From NCBI GenBank assembly GCA_900546695.1, contig URDX01000001.1:120488-184487 (forward strand): a stretch of 64,000 nt of DNA, read 5' to 3'. The notes under the pieces are model-generated. The model had not been told where the DNA came from and did no database searches. It saw nothing but the letters and a program-made list of their open reading frames with translations. Source of the stretch: an uncultured Eubacteriales bacterium (GTDB lineage Bacteria; Bacillota; Clostridia; Oscillospirales; CAG-272). Below, piece by piece: positions 17,649 through 25,871 of the stretch. The stretch's first letter is position 1. Each line of letters opens with the position of its first letter. Made by a program: the position numbers and the translations under genes.

Positions 17649-17671
17649 TATATTTTTTCGATCTGCACTTT

Positions 17672-18172
17672 TTAGTTTTTCAAATATCCTACAAGTACAT
17701 GCGGCAGTCGGTTTTTCAACGCGCTGTAGAGGATAAATCCGAGTATGCCGACCGAGATTATCTCCCCCGCGCCGACGGTGCAGACGGTGAACAGGTACGC
17801 CTCGGAAACCTTATACGCAAATTTCAGCACAAGCGGCACGATTATAACATTTGAGATTATCGGCGGGAGCAGAGCGGGTATCGGGTGACGGCGGAGCAGC
17901 GCGGTGAATATCGCACCGATGAGGGTCGCGAGCGTTCCGAATATAACATCGGGCAGCGGGGAGCCGGTCAGCAGATTTGCGAGCAGACAGCCGAGCGTCA
18001 CGCCCGGTATCGCCGACGGCGTGAATATCGGCAGCGCACAGAGTGCTTCCGATATACGCACCTGAATAACGCCTGATGCGAGCGGTGCCGCAGCGTAGGT
18101 TATCGCGGCGTAGAGCGCGGCAATGACCGCGGCTTCGCACATCATACGTATGTTTCTTTTCGAGTCCTTCAT
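17672..18172 (-). CDS. queT: queuosine precursor ECF transporter S component
   Basis: Membrane subunit that takes up a queuosine precursor for tRNA modification. The 166-residue product matches QueT in length and motifs: VRISEALCALPIFTPSAIPG followed by CLLANLLTG, and a GAIFTALLRR loop. Five to six membrane segments. Control is clear from the sequence: a consensus promoter, a preQ1-I aptamer and a terminator precede it. ATG 18172 has a GGAAAGGAA ribosome site. No queuosine synthesis genes are near, consistent with salvage. Confidence 0.93.
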   Translation of the reverse strand: MKDSKRNIRMMCEAAVIAALYAAITYAAAPLASGVIQVRISEALCALPIFTPSAIPGVTLGCLLANLLTGSPLPDVIFGTLATLIGAIFTALLRRHPIPALLPPIISNVIIVPLVLKFAYKVSEAYLFTVCTVGAGEIISVGILGFILYSALKNRLPHVLVGYLKN

Positions 18173-18250
18173 AGAGTTCCTTTCCGACCGAGTGAATGTT
18201 TTTTATATCGTGCATTTCGGCGATGTGTCGCGCTGCAAATGCGGTAAAAA

Positions 18251-18330
18251 CAAAAAACGGATGCTACGCATCCGCCTGAAATCATTCGGTCCCGTAGTTT
18301 TGTTTAATGACAGGATGGTTACGAACTGTC
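18251..18330 (-). promoter_or_regulatory. preQ1-I riboswitch with terminator, upstream of queT
   Basis: On the minus strand GACAG (18330-18326) and CTGTC (18313-18309) form P1 around a loop containing UUCGUAACC. An A-rich tail AUUAAACAAAACUACGG follows, whose UACG can pair with loop CGUA to form the pseudoknot. This matches the class I consensus, including GUAACC and AAACAAAAC. Directly after comes the terminator CGGATGC-GTA-GCATCCG with TTTTTT. Ligand binding should lower queT transcription. Confidence 0.9.
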
Positions 18331-18354
18331 TGTTTGGATTTACATCCGAGCTTG

Positions 18355-18383
18355 ATTATACACCCGCGCGGCGGACTTGTCAA
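18355..18383 (-). promoter_or_regulatory. consensus promoter of the queT riboswitch transcript
   Basis: TTGACA (18383-18378) and TATAAT (18360-18355) on the minus strand, 17 bp apart, directly upstream of the aptamer. Confidence 0.85.
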
Positions 18384-18533
18384 TATATAATCAATCTTTT
18401 GTTAAAAGTATTGACTTGAATACCGAAGTAAAAAATGATAAACTAATTAAGTAATTTACCAAAACGAAAGGAGTCCCGCATCGGCGCGCGGTACGATGCT
18501 GCACGGCGCGGCGGTACGGGATGTGAAACCGAA

Positions 18534-19250
18534 ATGAAATCACCTATATTTATTGAAGAGCACGGAAATACGAAGATGGTCGCGCACAGAGGTCTGAGCG
18601 GGATTGAGACCGAGAACACGGCGGCGGCGTTCGTCGCAGCGGGAAACCGCGGCTACTGGGGCAGCGAGACCGACATCTACCGCACATCGGACGGTCACTT
18701 TATCTGCAGTCACGACAGCACGACGGGGCGCGTCTGCGGTGAGGATCTTACCATCGAGCAGACCGATTTCGATACGCTGCGCGCGCTCGTGCTGCACGAC
18801 CATGACGGCATACGCCGCGGAGACCTCCGTCTCTGCACGCCCGAGGAATATCTCTCCATCTGCCGCTGCTACGGCATGGCATGCGTCGTTGAACTCAAGA
18901 GCGAGTTTACCGACGAAGAGATTGCGCGCATAATCGACATATTCTCCGGCTGGCTCGACAAGACGATATTCATCTCCTTCTCGGAGGCGAATCTTGACCG
19001 CGTAAAGGCGGCGCTGCCGAATCAGTGCTGCCAGTGGCTGACATGGAACTGGACCGACGAGCTTCCCGCGCACCTTGCATCAAAGGGCATCGGTCTCGAT
19101 ATCGCGGCAAACTGCCTCAGCGAGGAGCGCTTCAAGGCGCTGCGCGAGCACGGCGTTGAGATAAACACATGGACGGTGGACGATCCCGCAGAGGCGGCAC
19201 GACTCGTATCGCTCGGTGTGGATCAGATAACCACCAACATCCTGCGCTGA
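18534..19250 (+). CDS. glycerophosphodiester phosphodiesterase
   Basis: Hydrolyses deacylated phospholipids to glycerol-3-phosphate and an alcohol. The 238-residue product is the compact cytoplasmic TIM-barrel form: catalytic AHRGLSG with ENT, metal-binding SETDIY, and the second histidine in CSHD. The C-terminus INTWTVDDP...GVDQITTN is typical. No signal peptide. The ribosome site before ATG 18534 is weak. A promoter-like TTGACT lies about 120 bp upstream. It precedes the MarR gene by 17 bp and may be cotranscribed with it. Confidence 0.9.
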   Translation: MKSPIFIEEHGNTKMVAHRGLSGIETENTAAAFVAAGNRGYWGSETDIYRTSDGHFICSHDSTTGRVCGEDLTIEQTDFDTLRALVLHDHDGIRRGDLRLCTPEEYLSICRCYGMACVVELKSEFTDEEIARIIDIFSGWLDKTIFISFSEANLDRVKAALPNQCCQWLTWNWTDELPAHLASKGIGLDIAANCLSEERFKALREHGVEINTWTVDDPAEAARLVSLGVDQITTNILR

Positions 19251-19267
19251 GTACGGAGGTGAAGGAG

Positions 19268-19927
19268 ATGGAGAGAGCAGTGGATGAGCATGAGATCTAT
19301 CGTGACATCATGCGCAGACTCTTTGTTATCAACCGCCTGCACCATGCGAGCATAGAGAGCCGCACGGAGGAGCTGAGTCTGCATCGCTCGCAGCACATGA
19401 TGCTTGTGACGATAGAGTCGGCTGACGAGGCGCTGACGCAGCGCGAGCTGTCTGAGCGGCTCGATATCAGCCCATCCGCCGTTGCAATGACGCTGCGCAG
19501 ATTGCTCGTCGGCGGGTATGTTTACCGCACGCCCGACGCAAGCGACGCGCGCTGCAACAAGATATCGCTTACCGACCGCGGCAGACAGGCGCTCGCGAAA
19601 ACAAAGGAGCTGTTCGATTCGGTCGACCGAGCGGTGTTCGCGGGTTTTTCGGAGCAGCAGCTTGAGCTGCTTGCATCGCTGCTCGACCGCATGTGCTCGA
19701 ATCTGCGCGGCATCGCTCCCCCGGATGCACTTGAGCCCATGATGCCTATACCGCCCGAAGGCGACGGGCACGGCGGAAGGGTACATCGCTGCGGAAAACC
19801 GCACGGCGGCAAAACGCATGGCGGCAAAACGCATGGCGGCGAACTGCACGACACCGAGCCGCGCGACGGCGATGCGCGTGATGAAAAGGCGCATCACGGC
19901 GGCGGTGGCGACGGCTTTCACGGATGA
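19268..19927 (+). CDS. MarR-family regulator with His/Gly-rich tail
   Basis: Winged-helix repressor, probably of the two exporter genes that follow 27 bp later. The 219-residue product has a MarR core at about 1-150 (LTQRELSERLDISPSAVAMTLRRL as recognition region, wing with DARCNKISLTDRG). The last 60 residues are unusual: about 13 histidines in HGGKT-type repeats with acidic residues, which could bind metal. ATG 19268 has GAGGTGAAGGAG before it. Effector inferred to be a drug or metal. Confidence 0.88.
   Translation: MERAVDEHEIYRDIMRRLFVINRLHHASIESRTEELSLHRSQHMMLVTIESADEALTQRELSERLDISPSAVAMTLRRLLVGGYVYRTPDASDARCNKISLTDRGRQALAKTKELFDSVDRAVFAGFSEQQLELLASLLDRMCSNLRGIAPPDALEPMMPIPPEGDGHGGRVHRCGKPHGGKTHGGKTHGGELHDTEPRDGDARDEKAHHGGGGDGFHG
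19802..19850 (+). repeat. 15-bp tandem repeat in the MarR tail
   Basis: The unit GCGGCAAAACGCATG is repeated about three times with drift and encodes HGGKTHGGKTHGGE. It is the source of the histidine-rich tail. Confidence 0.75.
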
Positions 19928-19954
19928 CGGTCGTTCTTAGTTAAAGAGGTATTC

Positions 19955-21715
19955 ATGAAGAGATGGTGTAAATATATCCGACCTCACATAGTGTCCTTCA
20001 TAGTAGGACCGCTGTGTATGATAGTAGAGGTCATCGGAGAGATTATGATGCCGTGGCTGCTGCGCGGCGTTCTGAACGCGGGCAGCGCGGGAACGCTTAC
20101 CGTCGGCGGCTGCATAGGCTATATGGCGGCGATGATACTCACCGCGCTGTGCATGATGGCAGGCGGCGTCGGCGGTGCTTATTTCGGCACAAAAGCGTCG
20201 GTCGGCTTTGCGTCCGATCTGCGGCTCGACCTGTACGAAAAGGTTCAGAGCTATTCGTTCGCGAATATCGACCGCTTTTCCTCGGGCTCGCTTGTCACAC
20301 GTCTGACAAACGACGTAACGCAGCTGCAGAACTTCATCAACATGCTGCTGCGCATGTGTCTGCGCGCCCCCGGAATGATGATAGGCGCGCTGATAATGGC
20401 GGTGGCGCTGCGCCCCGACCTTTCGCTTGTCTTCTGCGTGTCGATACCCGTGCTGTTTATTGCGATACTGTTTATCGTCCGCCGCGGCTTCCCGCGCTTT
20501 AAGGTCGTTCAGGAGCGCATAGACGCGCTCAACTCCACCGTTGAGGAGAGCGTAACGAATGTCCGCGTCGTAAAGAGCTTTGTCCGTGAGGACCACGAGG
20601 AGGAGAAATTCCGCGGTGCAAACGGTGCTCTCCGCCGCGCGGGCATGGCAGCCTACAAGATAATGATAGGCATTCAGCCCGTCATGACGATATGCATGAA
20701 CCTGACCACCGTCGCCGTTCTCTGGATAGGCGGACGCATCGTTATGCGCGAGGCGGGCACGGTCGGCGGAATGCAGGTCGGCGATCTCTCGTCGTTCGTC
20801 ACGTACGTTACGCAGATACTCTCGTCGCTTATGATGGTGACGATGATGTTCATGATGTCGTCGCGTGCGATGGCATCGGCACGCCGTATATCCGAGGTAC
20901 TTGATGAACTCCCCGATATTACGGACGAGTCCGCCGCATATCCCGAGCTGCGCGTAGAGCGCGGTGATGTCGAATTCCGCGATGTCAGCTTCCGTTATTA
21001 CAAGGGCAGCTCCGCGGATGTGCTTTCACATATCAATCTGCGCATCAAGGCAGGCTCGACCGTCGGTATCATCGGCTCGACGGGCTGCGGCAAAACAACG
21101 CTTGTGTCGCTTATTCCGCGTCTCTACGACGCTGACGGCGGCGAGGTGCTTATCGACGGTGTGAATGTCCGCGATTATTCGCTGTACCATCTGCGCGAGG
21201 GTGTAGGAATGGTGCTGCAGAAGAACGTTCTTTTCTCGGGTACCATTGCGGAAAATCTGCGCTGGGGAGATGCCGATGCCTCCGATGAGGAGATGCTTAA
21301 AGCATCGCGCGCCGCCGAGGCGGATAAGTTCGTTTCCTCCTTCCCCGAGGGCTATGACACGGTGCTCGGTCAGGGCGGTGCTAATGTCTCGGGCGGTCAG
21401 AAGCAGCGTCTCTGCATAGCACGCGCGCTGCTTAAAAAGCCTAAGATACTTATCCTCGACGACTCGACGAGCGCGGTCGATACCGCGACAGAGGCGCGGA
21501 TAAGAGAAGCTTTTGCAACCTCGCTTGCGGGCACAACTAAGATTATTATCGCCCAGCGTATCAGCTCGGTGCGCGAGTGTGATAACATCATCGTATTCGG
21601 CGACGGCGAGATAGTCGGAGAGGGTACGCATGATGAGCTTATGAGCAGCTGTGAGGACTACCGCGACATCGTTCGCTCGCAGTCCGGCAGCGCTGAAAAG
21701 GAGGCGAGAGCATGA
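19955..21715 (+). CDS. ABC exporter half-transporter, degenerate-site subunit
   Basis: The 586-residue product has six membrane helices (about 15-300) and a nucleotide-binding domain: Walker A GSTGCGKTT, signature VSGGQKQR, Walker B LILDDS. The catalytic glutamate after Walker B is aspartate, typical of the non-hydrolysing site of heterodimeric exporters such as BmrC or LmrC. Its stop codon overlaps the next ABC gene by 4 bp, so the two half-transporters are co-translated. With the MarR gene upstream this is a classic drug-responsive multidrug exporter operon (inference). Confidence 0.92.
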   Translation: MKRWCKYIRPHIVSFIVGPLCMIVEVIGEIMMPWLLRGVLNAGSAGTLTVGGCIGYMAAMILTALCMMAGGVGGAYFGTKASVGFASDLRLDLYEKVQSYSFANIDRFSSGSLVTRLTNDVTQLQNFINMLLRMCLRAPGMMIGALIMAVALRPDLSLVFCVSIPVLFIAILFIVRRGFPRFKVVQERIDALNSTVEESVTNVRVVKSFVREDHEEEKFRGANGALRRAGMAAYKIMIGIQPVMTICMNLTTVAVLWIGGRIVMREAGTVGGMQVGDLSSFVTYVTQILSSLMMVTMMFMMSSRAMASARRISEVLDELPDITDESAAYPELRVERGDVEFRDVSFRYYKGSSADVLSHINLRIKAGSTVGIIGSTGCGKTTLVSLIPRLYDADGGEVLIDGVNVRDYSLYHLREGVGMVLQKNVLFSGTIAENLRWGDADASDEEMLKASRAAEADKFVSSFPEGYDTVLGQGGANVSGGQKQRLCIARALLKKPKILILDDSTSAVDTATEARIREAFATSLAGTTKIIIAQRISSVRECDNIIVFGDGEIVGEGTHDELMSSCEDYRDIVRSQSGSAEKEARA

Positions 21716-23697
21716 GCGGAGCAAGATCACTTGAGCAGCTGCGCGCACGTTACAGCAGCAGCGGTCAGACAAAGCCCGCCGGCGGCATGATGGGCGGCAG
21801 ACGCGGACCGGGTCCCGGCGGACCCGGTCCGAGAGGTATGACAAAGGGCAAGCCGAAAAACACCCGCCGCACGGTCGGCAGACTGTTCTCGTACGTCCGC
21901 CCGTATACGGTCAATCTGATATTTGTGCTGCTGTGCATGCTCGTCAGCACGTTTACATCGCTTGTCGGCTCGTATCTGCTCGCACCTGTCATCAATAATA
22001 TAGCGGGCGTTGCGACCACCGAAAAGAGCGGTGCTGCGGCGGTGCTCGCCGATAAGGTAATACGTTCGTTTACCGAGACCACGCTCATGCAGCGGCTGCT
22101 TTCGGGGCCCGCATGGACGGATGCGCTCGTGTATCTGTTCTGCGCGCTCGCGCTGATGCTCTGCATCTACCTTGTCGGAATCGTAACCACCTATCTGCAG
22201 GGCAGGCTTATGCTTTCGGTATCGCAGAGGGCGATAGAGCATCTGCGCTCAGACCTGTTCTGCGCGATGGACAGACTCCCCGTCAGATTTTTTGATGCCC
22301 ACCCGACGGGCGAGATAATGAGCCGCTACACAAACGATGTCGATAACATTGACACTATGCTGCAAAACTCGCTCACATCGCTGACATCGGGCTTTATAAC
22401 CCTTATCGGAACCTTTGTTTTCATGATAACGACGAGCTGGCAGCTTACCCTTATCACCGTCTGCTTCGTGCCGATATTTATGAAGCTCGGATCGGTGATA
22501 GGCGGCAAGAGCAGCCGCTACTATTCGGGACAGCAGGAAGCACTCGGCGCGGTCAACGGCTATATCGAGGAGACGGTTTCGGGACAGAAGGTCGTCAAGG
22601 TCTTTAACCACGAGCAGGTCTGCTGCGAGGAGTTCGATACCATCAACCGCGATCTGCGCGAGAAGCAGATAGGAGCACAGTTCTTCGGCGGTATAATGGG
22701 CCCTATTATGGGTAATACCTCTCAGATAAGCTTCGCGGTCACTGTAGGCGTCGGCGGCATACTTATGGTAGTCGGCGGACTTACTCCCGGCGCGCTGACC
22801 GTCTTTGCAAACTATTCGCGTCAGTTCTCGATGCCGATAAACACGGTGTCCATGCAGATGTCGACCATCTTTGCGGCTCTCGCGGGCGCGGAGAGGGTGT
22901 TTACGGTGATGGATGAAGAGCCCGAGCGGGATGACGACGGCGTTGTTCCGGGCGATGTCAGCCTTACGGGCGATATCGTGCTCGAGAATGTCAGCTTCGG
23001 CTATCGCCCCGACAAGACGGTGCTGCACGATATTTCGCTGCACGCAATGCCGGGACAGAAGGTCGCATTCGTCGGTTCGACGGGCGCGGGCAAGACCACC
23101 GTTACGAATCTGCTCAGCCGTTTCTACGATACCGACAGCGGCACAATAACGGTAGACGGTAAGAATATCCGCGAGTATCCGCTCGCGTCGCTGCGTAAGA
23201 ATATCGCAATGGTGCTTCAGGATACGCATCTGTTTACGGGCACGGTGCGCGAGAATATCAGGTACGGCAGACCCGACGCGACCGATGAGGAGGTCGAGCT
23301 TGCCGCAAAGACCGCGAGCGCGCATTCGTTCATCATGCGTCTTGAGCACGGCTACAATACCGTTATCGAAGGCGACGGCGCGAATCTCTCGCAGGGTCAG
23401 CGTCAGCTGCTCAACATCGCCCGCGCGGCGATATCAAAGGCGCCTATCCTCGTGCTCGACGAGGCTACGAGCTCGGTCGATACACGTACCGAGCGTCACA
23501 TCCAGCACGGTATGGACCGCCTGATGAAGGACAGAACGACCTTCGTCATCGCGCACCGTCTGTCTACCGTCCGTGATGCGGATATGATAATGGTTCTTGA
23601 GGGCGGCAGAATAATCGAGCGCGGCAGTCATGACGAGCTGATAGCTCTCGGCGGCAGATACTATGAGCTGTATACGGGCAAGCGCGAGCTTGACTGA
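21712..23697 (+). CDS. ABC exporter half-transporter, catalytic subunit
   Basis: Partner of the preceding gene. The 661 residues include a Gly/Pro/Arg-rich cytoplasmic head (about 1-50), six membrane helices with an extended first outer loop, and a nucleotide-binding domain with Walker A GSTGAGKTT, signature LSQGQRQ and Walker B LVLDEA with intact catalytic glutamate. This matches BmrD/LmrD. Translation starts inside the upstream gene's end (ATGA). No obvious terminator follows before the rplU promoter. Confidence 0.92.
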   Translation: MSGARSLEQLRARYSSSGQTKPAGGMMGGRRGPGPGGPGPRGMTKGKPKNTRRTVGRLFSYVRPYTVNLIFVLLCMLVSTFTSLVGSYLLAPVINNIAGVATTEKSGAAAVLADKVIRSFTETTLMQRLLSGPAWTDALVYLFCALALMLCIYLVGIVTTYLQGRLMLSVSQRAIEHLRSDLFCAMDRLPVRFFDAHPTGEIMSRYTNDVDNIDTMLQNSLTSLTSGFITLIGTFVFMITTSWQLTLITVCFVPIFMKLGSVIGGKSSRYYSGQQEALGAVNGYIEETVSGQKVVKVFNHEQVCCEEFDTINRDLREKQIGAQFFGGIMGPIMGNTSQISFAVTVGVGGILMVVGGLTPGALTVFANYSRQFSMPINTVSMQMSTIFAALAGAERVFTVMDEEPERDDDGVVPGDVSLTGDIVLENVSFGYRPDKTVLHDISLHAMPGQKVAFVGSTGAGKTTVTNLLSRFYDTDSGTITVDGKNIREYPLASLRKNIAMVLQDTHLFTGTVRENIRYGRPDATDEEVELAAKTASAHSFIMRLEHGYNTVIEGDGANLSQGQRQLLNIARAAISKAPILVLDEATSSVDTRTERHIQHGMDRLMKDRTTFVIAHRLSTVRDADMIMVLEGGRIIERGSHDELIALGGRYYELYTGKRELD

Positions 23698-23831
23698 TTG
23701 CGGCAGAACAAATGTTTTTTGATTCAATAAATGCGTCCGCTCGGCTGCGGGCGCATTTGCATTGTGTGGGGCAGCACGTCGATAGTGATGATTTTATTCT
23801 CGCAGAGACCGAAAAAATCACCGATATTCGG

Positions 23832-23860
23832 TTGACATGGGAAAAAAGTTATGATATAAT
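23832..23860 (+). promoter_or_regulatory. consensus promoter of rplU-prp-rpmA
   Basis: TTGACA (23832-23837) and TATAAT (23855-23860), 17 bp apart, about 105 bp before the rplU start. Confidence 0.85.
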
Positions 23861-23867
23861 GAAAAAC

Positions 23868-23955
23868 GCCGCATGAAACAGGCAGGGATATTTATGCCCT
23901 ATAAGCGCAGCGCCTGCACAGCGAGTTCGGGGGACAGACCCCATCAGAAAGTGAG
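23868..23955 (+). ncRNA. probable ribosomal protein L21 leader
   Basis: A structured 5' leader between promoter and rplU. CAGGC (about 23879) can pair with GCCTG (about 23911) around an inner AGGGATA / TGCCCT stem, and GGGGGACAGACCCC forms a second hairpin. Position and size fit the autoregulatory L21 leader of Firmicutes; the exact Rfam match was not tested. Confidence 0.5.
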
Positions 23956-23964
23956 GTGCTTTTC

Positions 23965-24276
23965 GTGTTTGCAGTAATCGAAACAGGCGGAAAGCAGTAC
24001 AAAGTTGCCGAGGGCGACGTTATCTTCGTTGAGAAGCTCGACGTAGCCGAGGGCGAAACCTATACCTTTGACAAGGTGCTTGCTCTTTCCAAGGACGGTT
24101 CGTTCAAGAGCGGCGCTCCGTATGTTGAGGGTGCGTCGGTCACTGCCTCTGTCGTAAAGAACGGCAAGGGTAAGAAGATCACAGTTCTGCGTTACAAGTC
24201 TAAGAAGAACGAGAAGAGAAAGCTCGGTCACCGTCAGCCTTACACAAAGGTTCAGATCGGCAGCATCGCCGGCTGA
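23965..24276 (+). CDS. rplU: 50S ribosomal protein L21
   Basis: Large-subunit protein binding 23S rRNA. I start at the GTG at 23965, giving [18 protein letters not shown] and 103 residues, the family's normal length, with GTGAGGTG 7 bp upstream. The C-terminus has the conserved [15 protein letters not shown]. First gene of the L21-Prp-L27 operon. Confidence 0.97.
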   Translation: MFAVIETGGKQYKVAEGDVIFVEKLDVAEGETYTFDKVLALSKDGSFKSGAPYVEGASVTASVVKNGKGKKITVLRYKSKKNEKRKLGHRQPYTKVQIGSIAG

Positions 24277-24315
24277 GTTTTATCCCGTGCGGGATGAGCT
24301 TTCGGGAGTCATAGA

Positions 24316-24687
24316 ATGACTAAAGTAACATTTTACAAGAAGAGCGGCGTATATTACGGATTTTGCGAGACAGGTCACGCCGGTCTGGGAGAGATGGGCG
24401 GCGTTGACGAGCTTTGTGCGGGACTTTCCGCTATGACAATGCTTGTCGTCAATACCATCGAGGTCTCCTTCGGGGGAGATATCGACTATCGCTACGATCC
24501 CGACACGGCGGATGTTCAGGTCATCGCGCGCAGCGCACTCCCCGAGTACGAGAGTGACGAGCGGAAGCGCTACGCGGTATCAGGTGTGATACAGGGCTAT
24601 TGTATGCAGCTCGCGGACATGCTCGAAGATTATTACGACTACCTCGACGTCTCCGAGACCGAGGAGGAGCCGCAGCCAATCGGCTGA
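24316..24687 (+). CDS. prp: ribosomal-processing cysteine protease Prp
   Basis: Cleaves the N-terminal extension of L27 in Firmicutes. The 123-residue product has the catalytic histidine in GHAGLGEMGGVDELCAG and the catalytic cysteine in the same motif, as in known Prp proteins, followed by a hydrophobic helix. It sits exactly between rplU and rpmA as expected, and its substrate motif is present in L27 here. Confidence 0.95.
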   Translation: MTKVTFYKKSGVYYGFCETGHAGLGEMGGVDELCAGLSAMTMLVVNTIEVSFGGDIDYRYDPDTADVQVIARSALPEYESDERKRYAVSGVIQGYCMQLADMLEDYYDYLDVSETEEEPQPIG

Positions 24688-24731
24688 GCTGTCGGACGTA
24701 AAAAAAGAATTTTGATAAGGAGAAAAAGACC

Positions 24732-25010
24732 ATGCTTAGATTAGGTTTACAGTTCTTTGCACACAAAAAAGGTGTCGGTTCTACTAAGAACGGACGCGAC
24801 AGTGAGTCCAAGCGCCTCGGCGTAAAGCGTGCCGACGGTCAGGCTGTAACGGCAGGAAACATCCTCGTTCGCCAGAGAGGAACTCACATTCATCCCGGCA
24901 ATAATGTCGGAATCGGAACAGATGATACCCTCTTTGCTCTTATTGACGGTAAGGTCAAGTTCGAGCACATCACGGGCGGCAGAAAGCGCGTCAGCGTTTA
25001 CGCCGACTGA
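24732..25010 (+). CDS. rpmA: 50S ribosomal protein L27 with Prp cleavage site
   Basis: Large-subunit protein near the peptidyl-transferase centre. The 92 residues begin [21 protein letters not shown]; the Firmicute-type extension LRLGLQFF is removed by Prp to expose AHKKG. The body ([14 protein letters not shown]) is standard. Last gene of the operon; a terminator follows 24 bp later. Confidence 0.97.
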   Translation: MLRLGLQFFAHKKGVGSTKNGRDSESKRLGVKRADGQAVTAGNILVRQRGTHIHPGNNVGIGTDDTLFALIDGKVKFEHITGGRKRVSVYAD

Positions 25011-25034
25011 TTTATCCGATCACGCGATGAAAAC

Positions 25035-25066
25035 AAAAAGGCAGGGCTGCACGCCCTGCCTTTTTT
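25035..25066 (+). terminator. terminator of the L21-L27 operon
   Basis: GGCAGGGC-TGCAC-GCCCTGCC with five A before and six T after. Family A copy 2 begins 6 bp later. Confidence 0.9.
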
Positions 25067-25071
25067 CGCTT

Positions 25072-25395
25072 GGGGAGGCTAAAATCGTCCGGAACGAAAA
25101 AACGAAAACAAGTAATGATAATTCATTTTTGTATGACCTGTATTGCAGGTAATGTGTCGGAATCCTGACGGATTCCTGCATAAGCTTATACGTTTTCGTT
25201 TTTTCTGCGCCCGATTTCGCCGCACGACGTACGCTTGTACGCCTTGCGCGACGAAATCGAACACTCCAAGCGATTTTATCTCTCCCCTTTGCGGGAAGGC
25301 TAAAAAAGCGCAGACCGAAAACCGTCTCTGTCGTACATTTGTACGGTGATGGGCGTGTTTTCGACGCTTCTGCATCTTTTTTATCTCTTTCCACT
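25072..25395 (+). repeat. dispersed repeat family A, copy 2
   Basis: Head GGGGAGGCTAAAATCGTCCGG, hairpin GGAATCC-TGAC-GGATTCC, TGCGCCCGATTTCGCC, hairpin region GTACGCTTGTACG, tail CGACGAAATCGAACACTCC, then GGCTAAAAAAGCGCAGACCG and GTTTTCGACGCTTCTGCATC as in copy 4. It seems to be a composite of the A3-like and A4-like forms. It fills most of the 504-bp gap after rpmA. Confidence 0.75.
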
Positions 25396-25514
25396 ACGTG
25401 TCGGTCAAGTTAACATTTTAGAAACATATAGCACACGAAAGCTTTATTTTCGTGTGCTATTATCTCTCTGTTATCGATTAGCCGCGCATATCATCGGCGC
25501 GGCATACGCAGTAT

Positions 25515-25588
25515 GCGGATATAGTTCAGTGGCAGAACCTCAGCTTCCCAAGCTGATCATGCGGGTTCGATTCCCGTTATCCGCTCCA
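25515..25588 (+). tRNA. tRNA-Gly (CCC), CCA encoded
   Basis: Acceptor GCGGATA pairs with TATCCGC. The anticodon arm TCAGC-TTCCCAA-GCTGA gives anticodon CCC (codon GGG). T-loop GTTCGATTC, discriminator T and CCA are present. No consensus promoter is evident directly upstream. Confidence 0.94.
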
Positions 25589-25635
25589 CGAAAAAAACAC
25601 TTAAGCTATAAAGCTTAAGTACCTCGGTCTGTCTG

Positions 25636-25673
25636 AAAACGCCGGTCTTCGCTCTTGCTTGACCGGCGTTTTT
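25636..25673 (+). terminator. terminator after tRNA-Gly, target of intron insertion
   Basis: AACGCCGGTC pairs with GACCGGCGTT, flanked by A and T runs. A group II intron 5' end starts 5 bp after the T run. An additional small palindrome CTTAAGC...GCTTAAG lies at 25600-25619. Confidence 0.8.
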
Positions 25674-25678
25674 CGTTT

Positions 25679-25835
25679 GTGCACTCGGCATGTGTTACAA
25701 CTTGGTGATGCAAGTCCGCTACCGACATAGCAGTAGGAGCTGTCAGAGGAGGGCAAGGGAATCCGTCGCAAGGCGGAGTCTGAAGGGAGCCCAAAGCAAA
25801 GCCTCGGTCTGACGAGCAACAACTTTTGCAGTGTA
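25679..25835 (+). mobile_element. 5' fragment of a group II intron, probably class C
   Basis: The stretch begins GTGCACTCGG, close to the GTGYG start of group II introns, and continues with domain I-like motifs: AACTTGGTGATGCAAGTCC, GGAGCTGTCAGAGGAGGGCAA, GTCGCAAGGCGGAGTCTGAAG, GAAGGGAGC and TCTGACGAGCAAC. No reverse-transcriptase ORF or domain V follows; the sequence runs into the MFS gene's 3' end. Position directly behind a terminator stem-loop is the known target of bacterial class C introns. Identified by recalled motifs, not by alignment. Confidence 0.6.
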
Positions 25836-25871
25836 CGGTAAAATGTCATCTACGGCACGCGGGGGATTCTT

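Noticed and set aside
22249..23349. 366-residue minus-strand frame
   Set aside because: Shadow of the second ABC exporter gene on the other strand.
25679..25835. cobalamin riboswitch
   Set aside because: No B12 box; the motifs fit a group II intron start better.
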